64,000 nucleotides of DNA from Streptomyces sp. TRM49041. GTDB lineage: Bacteria; Actinomycetota; Actinomycetes; Streptomycetales; Streptomycetaceae. Below, in pieces: positions 1 through 9,356 of this stretch. The position numbers were made by a program, and so were the translations under genes. The DNA is taken from positions 30,347 through 94,346 of the forward strand of contig NZ_VSRY01000063.1 in NCBI RefSeq assembly GCF_008271805.1, written 5' to 3'. A model generated the notes under the pieces. The model worked only from the letters and a program-made list of their open reading frames with translations. It was not told the origin of the DNA and did not search any database. The first letter of the stretch is position 1. Each line of letters begins with the position of its first letter.

Positions 1-306
1 GCCCAGCTGGATGCCCGCCATGCGGCTCCACTCGTACGGTCCTGTGCGGACCTTCGCGGCCAGTTCGCCGTCGAAGGACTCGTGCAGGGTGAGGCCGGCC
101 TTCTCGGCGGCGCCCTGCGCGGTCTTGTTGTCCGGTGCGACCAGGTCGCCCCATTCGCCGTCCTCGCCGACCAGCACGATGCGCGTGCCCGCCTGCCCGA
201 TGTAGGCGAGCTGGCCCTGGGCGCCGCCGTGCTTCTTGGCGAACGCCTGGATCTGCTTGGCGAGCTTCGCCGCCGTGCGCTCTGCCTGCTTGGTGGTGTC
301 TGCCAT
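1..306 (-). CDS. Conserved hypothetical protein, C-terminus cut by window edge
   Basis: The gene reads leftward from an ATG at 306 (protein begins MADTTKQAERTAAKLAKQIQ) and stays open for 102 codons to the window edge, so its stop is not visible. The N-terminal 25 residues are Lys/Ala/Gln-rich and probably helical. The rest is a small soluble domain containing GQLAYIGQAGTRIVLVGEDG. There is no signal peptide, membrane segment or catalytic motif. It lies downstream of ctaB on the same strand, separated by a hairpin, so it is probably transcribed on its own. I recognise this only as a short conserved streptomycete protein; function unknown. Confidence 0.75.
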   Translation of the reverse strand, partial: MADTTKQAERTAAKLAKQIQAFAKKHGGAQGQLAYIGQAGTRIVLVGEDGEWGDLVAPDNKTAQGAAEKAGLTLHESFDGELAAKVRTGPYEWSRMAGIQLG

Positions 307-353
307 GAACAGGATGCTACTGCCGGGTAGATCAACCCGCGACTGGCGGGTCA

Positions 354-369
354 CGTGGCCTTGGCCACG
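354..369 (-). terminator. Hairpin after ctaB
   Basis: CGTGGCC and GGCCACG form a 7-bp perfect stem around a TT loop, about 20 bp beyond the ctaB stop codon. There is no U-tract, as is usual for streptomycete terminators. Called from position and symmetry only. Confidence 0.4.
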
Positions 370-389
370 CCCGGGGTCCAGGGTCCCGG

Positions 390-1364
390 CTAGCGCAGGA
401 AGGGGTCCACCGCGACCGCCACGAAGAGCAGCGAGACGTAGGTGATGGACCAGTGGAAGAGCCGCATCTCCTTCAGCTTGGTGCCGGTCTCGCCGGACCG
501 TGCGCGGTGCTGCAGGGCGTGTGCCTCCCACAGCCACCAGCCGCCGGTGGCCAGCGCCACGGCCGTGTAGAACCAGCCGGTGTAGCCGAGCGGCTGGAGC
601 AGCAGCGAGACGGCGACCATCACCCAGCTGTAGAGGACGATCTGCCGCGCCACGACCCTGTTGGAGGCGACGACGGGGAGCATCGGCACGCCCACGCGCG
701 CGTAGTCCTCCTTCACCCGCATGGAAAGCGGCCAGTAGTGCGGCGGCGTCCAGAAGAAGATGACGAGGAAGAGGATGACGGCGGCCCACGACATGGAGTT
801 CGTGACGGAGGACCAGCCGATGAGGACCGGCATGCAGCCGGCGATGCCGCCCCACACGATGTTCTGCGCGGTCCGGCGCTTGAGGATCATCGTGTAGACG
901 ACGACGTAGAAGAGCAGCGCGCCGAGCGCGAGCCAGGCCGAGAGCCAGTTGACGAACAGCCCGAACCAGAGCGTGGAGACCACACCGAGGCCGAGGCCGA
1001 AGACCAGACCCTCGCGGGGCGAGACCATGCCGGTGACCAGGGGGCGCTGGGACGTACGGTCCATCAGGGCGTCGATGTCCCGGTCGATGTACATGTTCAG
1101 CGCGTTCGCGCCGCCCGCCGAGAGATAGCCGGCGAAGCAGGTGTGAAGCACCAGCCACAGGTCCGGCACACCCTGTTCGGCGAGGAACATCACCGGTACG
1201 GTCGTGATCAGCAGCAGTTCAATGATCCGCGGCTTGGTCAGCGCCACGAAAGCCTTGGCGCGGGCACCGAACGGCCGATGGACCGGGCTCGTTCCGGGCT
1301 CCCCCATAGCCTTGAGAGCATGGGAGGTGCCCCCACCCGCTGGACGGGATTCGACGGCCGTCAC
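390..1364 (-). CDS. ctaB: Protohaem IX farnesyltransferase (haem O synthase)
   Basis: CtaB/CyoE transfers a farnesyl group to protohaem IX to make haem O, the precursor of haem A for cytochrome aa3 oxidase, in the cytoplasmic membrane. The 324-residue protein has the UbiA prenyltransferase signature: [19 protein letters not shown] opens TM1, and [18 protein letters not shown] is the first Asp-rich prenyl-diphosphate/Mg site. [13 protein letters not shown] and [13 protein letters not shown] are typical CtaB blocks. About eight membrane helices follow. The GTG at 1364 is chosen because AGGGG lies 6 nt upstream and the reading frame further upstream lacks family similarity. The N-terminal 30 residues are low-complexity and overlap a palindromic repeat. 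It is divergent from tkt. Confidence 0.93.
   Translation of the reverse strand: MTAVESRPAGGGTSHALKAMGEPGTSPVHRPFGARAKAFVALTKPRIIELLLITTVPVMFLAEQGVPDLWLVLHTCFAGYLSAGGANALNMYIDRDIDALMDRTSQRPLVTGMVSPREGLVFGLGLGVVSTLWFGLFVNWLSAWLALGALLFYVVVYTMILKRRTAQNIVWGGIAGCMPVLIGWSSVTNSMSWAAVILFLVIFFWTPPHYWPLSMRVKEDYARVGVPMLPVVASNRVVARQIVLYSWVMVAVSLLLQPLGYTGWFYTAVALATGGWWLWEAHALQHRARSGETGTKLKEMRLFHWSITYVSLLFVAVAVDPFLR
1299..1335. repeat. Streptomycete palindromic repeat-like element inside ctaB 5' end
   Basis: CTCCCCCAT and ATGGGAG face each other around a loop containing CTTGAGAG. The stretch resembles palindromic elements I remember as scattered through Streptomyces genomes (CTCCCCC, a CTCG/GAGAG-type centre, then GGGGGAG). 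Here it is read in frame as part of the variable CtaB N-terminus. Similar structures occur at 57027-57056 and 57724-57762. Family assignment is from memory. Confidence 0.4.
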
Positions 1365-1707
1365 GCACACCCCTGACAGAGACATCCCTGCGAGCCCGCC
1401 CTTGACATGAAGGGCCGGTGAAGGCTCGCGCGTACCACGCCACTCTAGACGTTGCCCATACGTCGCCCTCCCCGGGGGTCGACCGTGTTGACCGAGCGCT
1501 CGGATGAGCGGGGAACGGGCCGAAGGCCGACGGATGAGCGATCGGATGAGCGGCCCCGTGGACAGCTGGTGCACGCAGGTCGACGCGGGTGGCAAGACCC
1601 GGTTACGAGCCGGAAAATCGGGCCTCGTGAGGGGATAGGCTCGGCAGCGGCCGGTGCGACCGACGTCATCGGCATGCATGACATGTGGAGAGGAGCCCTG
1701 ACCGAGG
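1365..1707. promoter_or_regulatory. Divergent ctaB/tkt intergenic region with repeats
   Basis: 343 bp without a gene. It holds a TTGACC hexamer (1488-1493), the 12-bp palindrome CCGAGCGCTCGG (1492-1503) and three exact copies of CGGATGAGCG at 1501-1510, 1531-1540 and 1543-1552. These must include control sites for ctaB and/or the pentose phosphate operon, but no convincing -10 follows the TTGACC at 16-19 bp. Which regulator binds is unknown. Confidence 0.5.
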
Positions 1708-3795
1708 GTGAGCACCAAGCCGACCACCGCAGACCTCGACTGGACCGCACTGGACCAGCGTGCCGTCGACACCGCCCGTGTCCTGGCCGCGGACGCCGTA
1801 CAGAAGGTCGGCAACGGCCATCCTGGTACGGCGATGAGCCTGGCCCCGGCGGCGTACACGCTGTTCCAGAAGGTCATGCGCCACGACCCGGCCGACCCGG
1901 ACTGGACCGGCCGCGACCGGTTCGTACTGTCCGCGGGCCACTCGTCCCTCACGCTGTACACGCAGCTGTACCTGGCCGGGTTCGGCCTGGAACTGGACGA
2001 CCTGAAGGCGTTCCGTACCTGGGGGTCGAAGACTCCGGGCCACCCGGAGTACGGCCACACCGAGGGCGTCGAGACGACGACCGGCCCGCTGGGCCAGGGT
2101 GTCGCGAACGCCGTGGGCATGGCGATGGCCGCCCGCTACGAGCGCGGTCTGTTCGACCCGGAGGCGGCGCCCGGCACCTCTCCGTTCGACCACTTCGTCT
2201 ATGTCGTCGCCGGTGACGGCTGCCTCCAGGAGGGCATCGCCGCCGAGGCGTCCTCGATGGCCGGGCACCAGAAGCTCGGCAACCTGATCATGCTGTGGGA
2301 CGACAACCACATCTCGATCGAGGGCGACACCGAGACCGCCGTGTCCGAGGACACGATGAAGCGGTACGAGTCGTACGGCTGGCACGTGCAGCGCGTCGAG
2401 CAGCAGGAGAACGGGGACCTGGACCCGGCCGGGCTGTACGCGGCGATCCAGGCCGCCAAGGCGGAGACCGGGCGCCCGTCGTTCATCGCGATGCGTTCGA
2501 TCATCGCCTGGCCCGCGCCGAACGCGCAGAACACCGAGGCGTCGCACGGCTCGGCGCTCGGCGACGAGGAGGTCGCGGCCACCAAGCGCGTCCTCGGTTT
2601 CGACCCGGAGCAGACCTTCGAGGTCTCCGACGAGGTCATCGCGCACACCCGCCGCGCCCTGGACCGTGGCCGTGAGGCCCGCGCCGGGTGGGAGAAGGAC
2701 CTCCAGGAGTGGCGTGCCGCCAACCCGGAGCGCGCCGCCGAGTTCGACCGGATCTCCGCGGGCGAGCTGCCCAAGGGCTGGGAGGAGAAGCTCCCGGTCT
2801 TCGAGGCGGGCAAGGGCGTCGCCACGCGCGCCGCGTCCGGCAAGGTCCTCCAGGCGCTGGGCGGGGTCGTACCGGAGCTGTGGGGCGGCTCGGCCGACCT
2901 GGCCGGCTCGAACAACACGACGATCGACAAGGCGTCGTCGTTCCTGCCGGAGGGCAACCCGCTGCCGGAGGCCGACCCCTACGGCCGGACGATCCACTTC
3001 GGTATCCGTGAGCACGCGATGGCCGCCGAGATGAACGGCATCGCCCTGCACGGCAACACCCGGATCTACGGCGGCACCTTCCTGGTGTTCTCCGACTACA
3101 TGCGCAACGCGGTGCGCCTGTCCGCGCTGATGCACCTGCCGGTGACCTACGTGTGGACGCACGACTCGATCGGCCTCGGCGAGGACGGCCCGACCCACCA
3201 GCCGGTGGAGCACCTGGCGTCGCTGCGTGCGATCCCGGGTCTGAACGTGGTGCGCCCGGCCGACGCCAACGAGACGGCGATCGCCTGGCGGGAGATCCTC
3301 AAGCGCTGGACGAAGGAGTTCGGCAAGGGCGCCCCGCACGGCCTGGCGCTGACCCGTCAGGGCGTGCCGACGTACGAGCCGAACGAGGGCACCGCCAGGG
3401 GCGGCTACGTGCTGGCGGACGCCGAGGGCGGCGAGCCGCAGGCCGTGCTGATCGCCACCGGTTCGGAGGTGCACCTGGCCGTGGAGGCGCGTGAGCAGCT
3501 CCAGGCGGCGGGCGTGCCGACCCGGGTCGTGTCGATGCCGTGCGTCGAATGGTTCGAGGAGCAGGACCAGGGGTACCGGGACTCGGTGCTGCCGCCGTCG
3601 GTGAAGGCGCGGGTGGCGGTCGAGGCCGGTATCGGGCTGACGTGGCACCGGTACGTGGGTGACGCGGGCCGGATCGTGTCGCTGGAGCACTTCGGTGCCT
3701 CGGCGGACGGCAAGCTGCTGTTCCGCGAGTACGGCTTCACCCCGGAGGCCGTCGCCGCCGCCGCGCGGGAATCGATCGCGGCCGCCACGCGCTGA
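1708..3795 (+). CDS. tkt: Transketolase
   Basis: Transfers two-carbon ketol units between sugar phosphates in the non-oxidative pentose phosphate pathway, using thiamine diphosphate (ThDP). The protein is 695 residues, the usual size. The N-terminal PP domain has [17 protein letters not shown] and the ThDP/Mg motif starting GDGCLQEG and closing about 30 residues on at DDNHISIEG. The Pyr domain contains [18 protein letters not shown] (cofactor-activating Glu) and [19 protein letters not shown] (substrate site). The GTG at 1708 matches the family N-terminus ([16 protein letters not shown]). First gene of a five-gene same-strand operon; tal follows after 35 bp. Confidence 0.97.
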   Translation: MSTKPTTADLDWTALDQRAVDTARVLAADAVQKVGNGHPGTAMSLAPAAYTLFQKVMRHDPADPDWTGRDRFVLSAGHSSLTLYTQLYLAGFGLELDDLKAFRTWGSKTPGHPEYGHTEGVETTTGPLGQGVANAVGMAMAARYERGLFDPEAAPGTSPFDHFVYVVAGDGCLQEGIAAEASSMAGHQKLGNLIMLWDDNHISIEGDTETAVSEDTMKRYESYGWHVQRVEQQENGDLDPAGLYAAIQAAKAETGRPSFIAMRSIIAWPAPNAQNTEASHGSALGDEEVAATKRVLGFDPEQTFEVSDEVIAHTRRALDRGREARAGWEKDLQEWRAANPERAAEFDRISAGELPKGWEEKLPVFEAGKGVATRAASGKVLQALGGVVPELWGGSADLAGSNNTTIDKASSFLPEGNPLPEADPYGRTIHFGIREHAMAAEMNGIALHGNTRIYGGTFLVFSDYMRNAVRLSALMHLPVTYVWTHDSIGLGEDGPTHQPVEHLASLRAIPGLNVVRPADANETAIAWREILKRWTKEFGKGAPHGLALTRQGVPTYEPNEGTARGGYVLADAEGGEPQAVLIATGSEVHLAVEAREQLQAAGVPTRVVSMPCVEWFEEQDQGYRDSVLPPSVKARVAVEAGIGLTWHRYVGDAGRIVSLEHFGASADGKLLFREYGFTPEAVAAAARESIAAATR

Positions 3796-3830
3796 CGCCA
3801 ACACAAGCAGAAGTAGGAGATGCAACTCTC

Positions 3831-4949
3831 ATGACAGACGCACTCAAGCGCCTCTCCGACGAAGGCGTCGCGATCTGGCTGGACGACCTGTCCCGCAAGC
3901 GGATCACCTCCGGCAATCTGGCGGAGCTGATCGACGAGCAGCATGTGGTGGGTGTGACCACCAACCCGTCGATCTTCCAGAAGGCGATCTCCGAGGGCCA
4001 CGGCTACGACCGTCAGCTGGAGGACCTGGCCGCCCGCGGGGTCACCGTTGAGGAGGCCCTCCGCATGATCACGACGGCGGACGTCCGGGACGCCGCCGAC
4101 ATCCTGCGGCCCGTCTTCGACGCGACGCAGGGCCAGGACGGCCGGGTCTCGATCGAGGTGGACCCGCGGCTCGCCCACAACACCAAGGCGACGGTCGCCG
4201 AGGCCAAGCAGCTGGCCTGGCTGGTCGACCGGCCGAACACGCTCATCAAGATCCCGGCCACCAAGGCGGGGCTCCCGGCGATCACCGAGACCATCGGCCT
4301 CGGTATCAGCGTCAACGTCACGCTGATCTTCTCGCTGGAGCGCTACCGCGCGGTCATGGACGCCTACCTGGCCGGTCTGGAGAAGGCCAAGGAGCGCGGC
4401 CTGGACCTGTCGAAGATCCACTCGGTGGCGTCCTTCTTCGTGTCCCGCGTGGACACCGAGATCGACAAGCGGCTGGACGGGCTCGGCACCCCCGAGGCCA
4501 AGGCGATGCGCGGCAAGGCCGCCCTCGCCAACGCCCGCCTCGCCTACCAGGCCTACGAGGAGGTGTTCGACTCCGAGCGCTGGGCGGCCCTGGACCGGGC
4601 GCAGGCCAACAGGCAGCGTCCGCTGTGGGCCTCGACCGGTGTGAAGGACCCGGCGTACAAGGACACCCTGTACGTCGACGACCTGGTCGCCCCGGGCACG
4701 GTCAACACCATGCCGGAGGCCACACTCGAGGCCACCGCCCACCACGGCGAGATCACCGGCAACACCATCGCCGGCACGTACGAGCAGGCGCGGGCCGACC
4801 TGGACACCCTCGAGAAGCTGGGCGTCAGCTACGACGACGTGGTCCAGGTCCTGGAGGACGAGGGCGTCGAGAAGTTCGAGTCGTCCTGGAACGACCTGCT
4901 GGCGTCTACCGAGGCGGAGCTCAAGCGCCTCGCACCCGCGGAGGCGTAG
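3831..4949 (+). CDS. tal: Transaldolase
   Basis: Transfers a dihydroxyacetone unit from sedoheptulose 7-phosphate to glyceraldehyde 3-phosphate through a Schiff base. The 372-residue protein is the long actinobacterial type. [19 protein letters not shown] is the conserved N-terminal block, and [18 protein letters not shown] carries the catalytic lysine. [20 protein letters not shown] is the phosphate-binding stretch. AGGAG precedes the ATG by about 12 nt. It sits between tkt and zwf, separated from zwf by only 4 bp. Confidence 0.97.
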   Translation: MTDALKRLSDEGVAIWLDDLSRKRITSGNLAELIDEQHVVGVTTNPSIFQKAISEGHGYDRQLEDLAARGVTVEEALRMITTADVRDAADILRPVFDATQGQDGRVSIEVDPRLAHNTKATVAEAKQLAWLVDRPNTLIKIPATKAGLPAITETIGLGISVNVTLIFSLERYRAVMDAYLAGLEKAKERGLDLSKIHSVASFFVSRVDTEIDKRLDGLGTPEAKAMRGKAALANARLAYQAYEEVFDSERWAALDRAQANRQRPLWASTGVKDPAYKDTLYVDDLVAPGTVNTMPEATLEATAHHGEITGNTIAGTYEQARADLDTLEKLGVSYDDVVQVLEDEGVEKFESSWNDLLASTEAELKRLAPAEA

Positions 4950-4953
4950 GACC

Positions 4954-6480
4954 TTGCAGCACAGCAGCAATCCGCTGCGTGACGCCGCGGACCGACGGCT
5001 CCCGCGTATCGCGGGGCCGTCGGGCCTGGTCATCTTCGGCGTCACGGGCGATTTGTCACGCAAAAAGCTGATGCCTGCCGTGTACGACCTGGCGAACCGG
5101 GGGCTGCTGCCGCCGGGCTTCTCGCTGATCGGGTTCGCCCGCCGCGAGTGGCAGGACGAGGACTTCACTCAGGTCGTGCACGACGCCGTCAAGGAGCACG
5201 CCCGCACCCCGTTCCGCGAGGAGGTGTGGCAGCAGCTGATCCAGGGCGTGCGGTTCGTCCAGGGCGACTTCGGTGACGACACGGCGTTCGAGCAGCTGAA
5301 GGCCACCATGCAGGAGCTGGACAAGGCTCAGGGCACCGGCGGCAACTTCGCCTTCTACCTCTCCGTGCCGCCCAAGTTCTTCCCGAAGGTCGTCCAGCAG
5401 CTGAAGAAGCACGGGCTGGCCGAGGAGCGGGAAGGCGCCTGGCGCCGCGCGGTCATCGAGAAGCCGTTCGGCCACGACCTGGCCTCGGCCAAGGAACTCA
5501 ACTCGATCGTCCACGAGGTGTTCACTCCGGACCAGGTGTTCCGGATCGACCACTATCTGGGCAAGGAGACCGTCCAGAACATTCTGGCGCTGCGGTTCGC
5601 CAACACCCTCTTCGAGCCGATCTGGAACCGGTCGTATGTGGACCATGTCCAGATCACCATGGCCGAGGACATCGGCATCGGCGGCCGCGCCGGCTACTAC
5701 GACGGCATCGGCGCCGCCCGGGACGTCATCCAGAACCACCTCCTCCAGCTGCTCGCGCTGACCGCGATGGAGGAGCCCGCATCCTTCGACGCGGACGCGC
5801 TGGCCGCCGAGAAGACCAAGGTGCTGGGCGCCGTACGACTACCCAAGGACCTCGGCGCCTCGACGGTGCGCGCGCAGTACGCGGCCGGGTGGCAGGGCGG
5901 CGCGCCGGCCGTCGGCTATCTGGAGGAGGAGGGCATCGACCCGGACTCCAAGACCGACACCTACGCCGCCATCAAGCTCGGGATCGACAACCGCCGCTGG
6001 GCGGGCGTCCCGTTCTATCTGCGGACCGGCAAGCGACTGGGCCGCCGGGTCACCGAGATCGCGGTCGTCTTCCAGCGCGCCCCGCACTCCCCGTTCGACC
6101 ACACGGCGACCGAGGAGCTGGGCCACAACGCACTGGTCATCCGCGTCCAGCCGGACGAGGGCGTGACCATGCGGTTCGGCTCCAAGGTGCCGGGCACCTC
6201 GATGGAGGTGCGGGACGTCTCGATGGACTTCGCGTACGGCGAGTCGTTCACCGAGTCCAGCCCCGAGGCGTACGAGCGGCTGATACTCGATGTCCTGCTC
6301 GGTGACGCCAACCTCTTCCCCCGGGTGGAGGAGGTCGAGCTGTCGTGGCGCATTCTCGACCCGATCGAGGAGTACTGGGACAGGCACGGCAAGCCCGCGC
6401 AGTACCGGGCGGGCACGTGGGGTCCGGTCGAGGCGGACGAAATGCTCGCACGAGACGGACGGAGCTGGCGCCGGCCATGA
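4954..6480 (+). CDS. zwf: Glucose-6-phosphate 1-dehydrogenase
   Basis: Oxidises glucose 6-phosphate to 6-phosphogluconolactone, the NADPH-producing entry of the pentose phosphate pathway. The 508-residue protein has the Rossmann motif GVTGDLSRKKLMPAVYDL near residue 29 and EKPFGHDLASAKELN. The active-site block is RIDHYLGKETVQNILALRF (catalytic His region). The start is TTG at 4954, 4 bp after the tal stop, with a purine-rich GGAGG inside the end of tal; no better start exists. The stop overlaps the opcA start as ATGA, indicating coupled translation with its activator. Confidence 0.96.
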   Translation: MQHSSNPLRDAADRRLPRIAGPSGLVIFGVTGDLSRKKLMPAVYDLANRGLLPPGFSLIGFARREWQDEDFTQVVHDAVKEHARTPFREEVWQQLIQGVRFVQGDFGDDTAFEQLKATMQELDKAQGTGGNFAFYLSVPPKFFPKVVQQLKKHGLAEEREGAWRRAVIEKPFGHDLASAKELNSIVHEVFTPDQVFRIDHYLGKETVQNILALRFANTLFEPIWNRSYVDHVQITMAEDIGIGGRAGYYDGIGAARDVIQNHLLQLLALTAMEEPASFDADALAAEKTKVLGAVRLPKDLGASTVRAQYAAGWQGGAPAVGYLEEEGIDPDSKTDTYAAIKLGIDNRRWAGVPFYLRTGKRLGRRVTEIAVVFQRAPHSPFDHTATEELGHNALVIRVQPDEGVTMRFGSKVPGTSMEVRDVSMDFAYGESFTESSPEAYERLILDVLLGDANLFPRVEEVELSWRILDPIEEYWDRHGKPAQYRAGTWGPVEADEMLARDGRSWRRP

Positions 6481-7580
6481 AGATCGACCTTACGGACACC
6501 ACCTCCAGCAAGATCAACAAGGCGCTGGTCCAGGGGCGGCGTGCCATCGGCACCCCGGCCGTCGGCATGGTGCTGACCCTGGTCATCGTCACGGACGAGG
6601 AGAACGCGTACGACGCGCTCAAGGCTGCCAACGAGGCGTCCCGCGAGCACCCGTCGCGGACCCTCGTCGTGATCAAGCGCGTCTCGCGTTCGCCGCGCGA
6701 CCGGGCGAAGGCCCGGCTCGACGCCGAGGTGCGGGTGGGCGCGGACGCGGGCACCGGCGAAACGGTCATCCTGCGTCTGCACGGCGAGGTCATCGACCAC
6801 GCCCAGTCGGTGGTGCTGCCGCTGCTGCTGCCCGACGCGCCCGTGGTGGTCTGGTGGCCGGTCAACGCACCTACCGACCCGGCCAGCGACCCGCTGGGCG
6901 CGCTCGGCCAGCGCCGGGTGACCGACACGTACAACGCCGAGGACCCGATCCGCGAACTCGCGGCCCGCGCCGACGCGTACACGCCGGGTGACACGGACCT
7001 GTCCTGGACCCGGATCACGCCGTGGCGTTCCATGCTCGCGGCCGCCCTGGACCAGGTCGTGTGCGAGGTCACTTCGGCGGAGGTGGAGGGCGAGGAGTTC
7101 AACCCGAGCGTGGAGCTGCTGGCCATGTGGCTGGCGGACCGCCTCGGCGTGCCCGTGCGGCGCTCCGGGTCGAAGGGCCCCGGCCTCACCGCCGTACGGC
7201 TGGCGACCAACTGCGGCCCGATCGTGCTGGACCGGCCGGACGCCCTGCTGGCCACGCTCTCCGTGCAGGGCCAGCCCGACCGGGCGGTGGCGCTCAAGCG
7301 CCGCGAGACGGCCGAGCTGATCGCGGAGGAGCTGCGGCGGCTCGACCCGGACGACACATACGCGTCGGCGCTGCGCTTCGGCGTCGACCGGCTGGGTCAG
7401 CGGGAGGCCGAGGCGGAGGACATCGCGCCCTCCGGGTCGGCCGCGTCGTCGGGCGAGTCGGATGCGTCGGGTGACTCGGATACGTCGGGCGAGTCGGGTG
7501 AGTCGGGCGAGTCGTCGGCCGGGACCGTGAAGAAGACCACCTCGAAGAAGGCCACGGCGCGGAAGGCGGCGACGAAGTGA
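6477..7580 (+). CDS. opcA: OpcA, glucose-6-phosphate dehydrogenase assembly/activator protein
   Basis: OpcA is needed in cyanobacteria and actinobacteria for full activity and oligomerisation of glucose-6-phosphate dehydrogenase. The 367-residue protein opens MKIDLTDTTSSKINKALVQG and carries VVVWWPVNAPTDPASDPLG and DLSWTRITPWRSMLAAALDQ, both typical. Residues about 320-355 form a Ser/Gly/Asp/Glu repeat tail, followed by a basic KKTTSKKATARKAATK end; both look disordered and lie beyond the family core. The gene overlaps zwf and pgl by 4 bp each, so all three are translationally coupled. Confidence 0.95.
   Translation: MKIDLTDTTSSKINKALVQGRRAIGTPAVGMVLTLVIVTDEENAYDALKAANEASREHPSRTLVVIKRVSRSPRDRAKARLDAEVRVGADAGTGETVILRLHGEVIDHAQSVVLPLLLPDAPVVVWWPVNAPTDPASDPLGALGQRRVTDTYNAEDPIRELAARADAYTPGDTDLSWTRITPWRSMLAAALDQVVCEVTSAEVEGEEFNPSVELLAMWLADRLGVPVRRSGSKGPGLTAVRLATNCGPIVLDRPDALLATLSVQGQPDRAVALKRRETAELIAEELRRLDPDDTYASALRFGVDRLGQREAEAEDIAPSGSAASSGESDASGDSDTSGESGESGESSAGTVKKTTSKKATARKAATK
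7438..7521 (+). repeat. Tandem Ser-Gly-Glu coding repeat in opcA
   Basis: Degenerate 9-15 bp units of the form TCGGGCGAGTCGG repeat across this stretch and encode SGES/SGDS. The repeat is in frame and adds an acidic flexible tail. Such tracts expand or contract easily, so the length is likely strain-variable. Confidence 0.7.
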
Positions 7581-8359
7581 GCGCACCCCAACTCGTCGTC
7601 CATCGCGACAAGGAGCTGATGGCCCAGGCCGCCGCGGCCCGGCTCATCACGCGCATCGTCGACGCCCAGGCCGCCCGCGGCTCCGCCTCCGTGGTGCTCA
7701 CCGGCGGCCGCAACGGCAACGGCCTGCTGGCCGCACTGAGTTCGGCACCCGCCCGGGACGCGATCGACTGGTCGCGGCTCGACCTGTGGTGGGGCGACGA
7801 GCGGTTCCTGCCGGAGGGGGATCCCGACCGGAACGACACGCAGGCGCGGGCCGCTCTCCTCGACAGCGTGCCGCTGGACCCGGCCCGGGTGCACACCATG
7901 CCGGTGTCGGACGGTGCGTACGGCAAGGACGCGGACGCGGCGGCCGCGGCGTACGCGGAGGAACTGGCCACGGTGGCGCGCCCGGAGAACCACGGCCCGG
8001 TGCCGACGTTCGACGTGCTGTTGCTGGGCGTCGGACCGGACACGCATGTCGCGTCGCTGTTCCCCGAACACCCCGCGGTCCGGGAGAGCGAGCGCATGGT
8101 GGTGGGCGTGCACGGCGCGCCGAAGCCGCCGCCGACCCGTATCTCGCTGACGCTTCCGGCGATCCGGTCGGCCCGTGAGGTGTGGCTGCTGGCGGCGGGC
8201 GAGGACAAGTCGCAGGCCGTGGCGATCTCCCTGTCGGGTGCCGGCGCGGTGCAGGCCCCCGCGGCGGGCGCGTACGGGAGGGCGAGAACGCTGTGGCTGC
8301 TGGACGCGGCTGCGGCCGCGCGGCTTCCCCGCGACCTGTACCCGGTGGCGTCGCCCTGA
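7577..8359 (+). CDS. pgl: 6-phosphogluconolactonase
   Basis: Hydrolyses 6-phosphogluconolactone to 6-phosphogluconate, the step after Zwf. The 260-residue protein is a DevB/Pgl-type member of the NagB fold. SVVLTGGRNGNGLLAAL is the N-terminal phosphate loop, DLWWGDERFLPEGDPDRND holds the catalytic acid region, and DVLLLGVGPDTHVASLFPEH is the other family signature; most homologues have GxDGHxASLFP there, so a Pro-Asp-Thr replaces the usual residues. The GTG start at 7577 overlaps the opcA stop by 4 bp. It ends the operon; a strong terminator follows. Confidence 0.95.
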   Translation: MSAPQLVVHRDKELMAQAAAARLITRIVDAQAARGSASVVLTGGRNGNGLLAALSSAPARDAIDWSRLDLWWGDERFLPEGDPDRNDTQARAALLDSVPLDPARVHTMPVSDGAYGKDADAAAAAYAEELATVARPENHGPVPTFDVLLLGVGPDTHVASLFPEHPAVRESERMVVGVHGAPKPPPTRISLTLPAIRSAREVWLLAAGEDKSQAVAISLSGAGAVQAPAAGAYGRARTLWLLDAAAAARLPRDLYPVASP

Positions 8360-8382
8360 CGGCAGGTCGGCTGAGCGTGGGT

Positions 8383-8420
8383 GGAGGCCCGGTCCGCGGT
8401 GGTGCGCGGACCGGGCCTCC
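8383..8420. terminator. Bidirectional terminator between pgl and the PGA-hydrolase gene
   Basis: GGAGGCCCGGTCCGCG and CGCGGACCGGGCCTCC form a 16-bp perfect stem around GTGGTG, between two converging genes. It can serve both strands. No U-tract. Confidence 0.85.
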
Positions 8421-8450
8421 GTCGTCCGCCGGTGGGCCGGGGCCCGGGCG

Positions 8451-9308
8451 TCAGAGGATGACCTGCTCCGGGTCCTGGTGCAGGGCGGCGATCGCGGTAC
8501 GGCAGGCGCGGACGAAGTCCCAGTACTTGTCCGTCGTACTGCCGGCGCGCCCGGCTCGGGTGTTGACGGAGAACATCGCGGCACGCAGGTCGGTGGTGAG
8601 CTCCAGCTGGCCGCCCTCGCCGAGCATGGTGCGGTTGCAGGGGTTGTCGGTGTTGATGCCGGCGAGGTTGCGGACCTCGGGGTCGTTGCCGTCCCGCCAG
8701 GCGATGTTCACCTTGTCGAACTCGGCCTTGAGGAGGGTCTTGAACCGCTCGTTGAGCCCGCCGACGACCACGGCCTGCGGGTTCGCGGTGCCCGCCTGAG
8801 CGGCGGTGCAGCCGTGCAGGCTGAGCACGTTGAGGCTGGAGAGGGCCATGGAGATGGCCACGTGGTCGTCGTTGTTCTTGGCGGTGACGTGCAGTTCGCG
8901 GTTGTTGGAGCTGCGCAGGCCCTCGAACATCCAGTAGTCGTGCGCGCCGAGGCCGTCGTCGGCGGGCTGGAGGGTGGCGGGGTGGTAGCCGGCTATGCCG
9001 AGGCAGAGCTCGGAGGTACCCATCTCGATGCCGCCGCCGTGCATCGCCATGACCGTGGTGCGGTTGTAGGGGTATCTGTCACTCAGGCTGTGGTCGGCGT
9101 ACGCGTGCCGCTTGTACCGGCGGGCGAAGTCCACGCCCTCCTGCCCGGCCAGCTTTGTGTAGAGGTCGGTGTTCGAGGTGTAGATGTCGAACTCACCGGT
9201 GGCGTGGGCCGGTGACGCGGTCAGCGTGCCCAGGACAGGGCCGCTGACGGCGGCGGTGGCGAGTGCGGTGAGGACGGTGCGTCGGCTGGTGAACGTCATG
9301 CGCCTCAT
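8451..9308 (-). CDS. Secreted poly-gamma-glutamate hydrolase family protein (PF05908 type)
   Basis: A 285-residue exported protein. The N-terminus (FTSRRTVLTALATAAV, then an Ala-rich stretch ending SPAHA) is a twin-arginine signal peptide with a likely cleavage after AHA. The mature part matches the zinc-dependent poly-gamma-glutamate hydrolase/YjqB family: MAMHGGGIEMGTSELCLGIAG holds the first metal His and Glu, NRELHVTA and VLSLHGCTA supply further His, and CNRTMLGEGGQLELTTDLR is the typical C-terminal block. Such enzymes cut gamma-glutamyl polymer; the true substrate here is not shown. The start is uncertain (ATG at 9299 or 9308; TTG at 9317), with no strong ribosome-binding site for any. 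Confidence 0.8.
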   Translation of the reverse strand: MRRMTFTSRRTVLTALATAAVSGPVLGTLTASPAHATGEFDIYTSNTDLYTKLAGQEGVDFARRYKRHAYADHSLSDRYPYNRTTVMAMHGGGIEMGTSELCLGIAGYHPATLQPADDGLGAHDYWMFEGLRSSNNRELHVTAKNNDDHVAISMALSSLNVLSLHGCTAAQAGTANPQAVVVGGLNERFKTLLKAEFDKVNIAWRDGNDPEVRNLAGINTDNPCNRTMLGEGGQLELTTDLRAAMFSVNTRAGRAGSTTDKYWDFVRACRTAIAALHQDPEQVIL

Positions 9309-9356
9309 GATCACCAAGTCCGGCCGGATGAGACCATTCCGGCAATGTGGCGTGCG

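Noticed and set aside
1365..2120. N-terminal extension of ctaB into the tkt gene
   Set aside because: No CtaB similarity, antisense to tkt, and a good ribosome-binding site supports the GTG at 1364.
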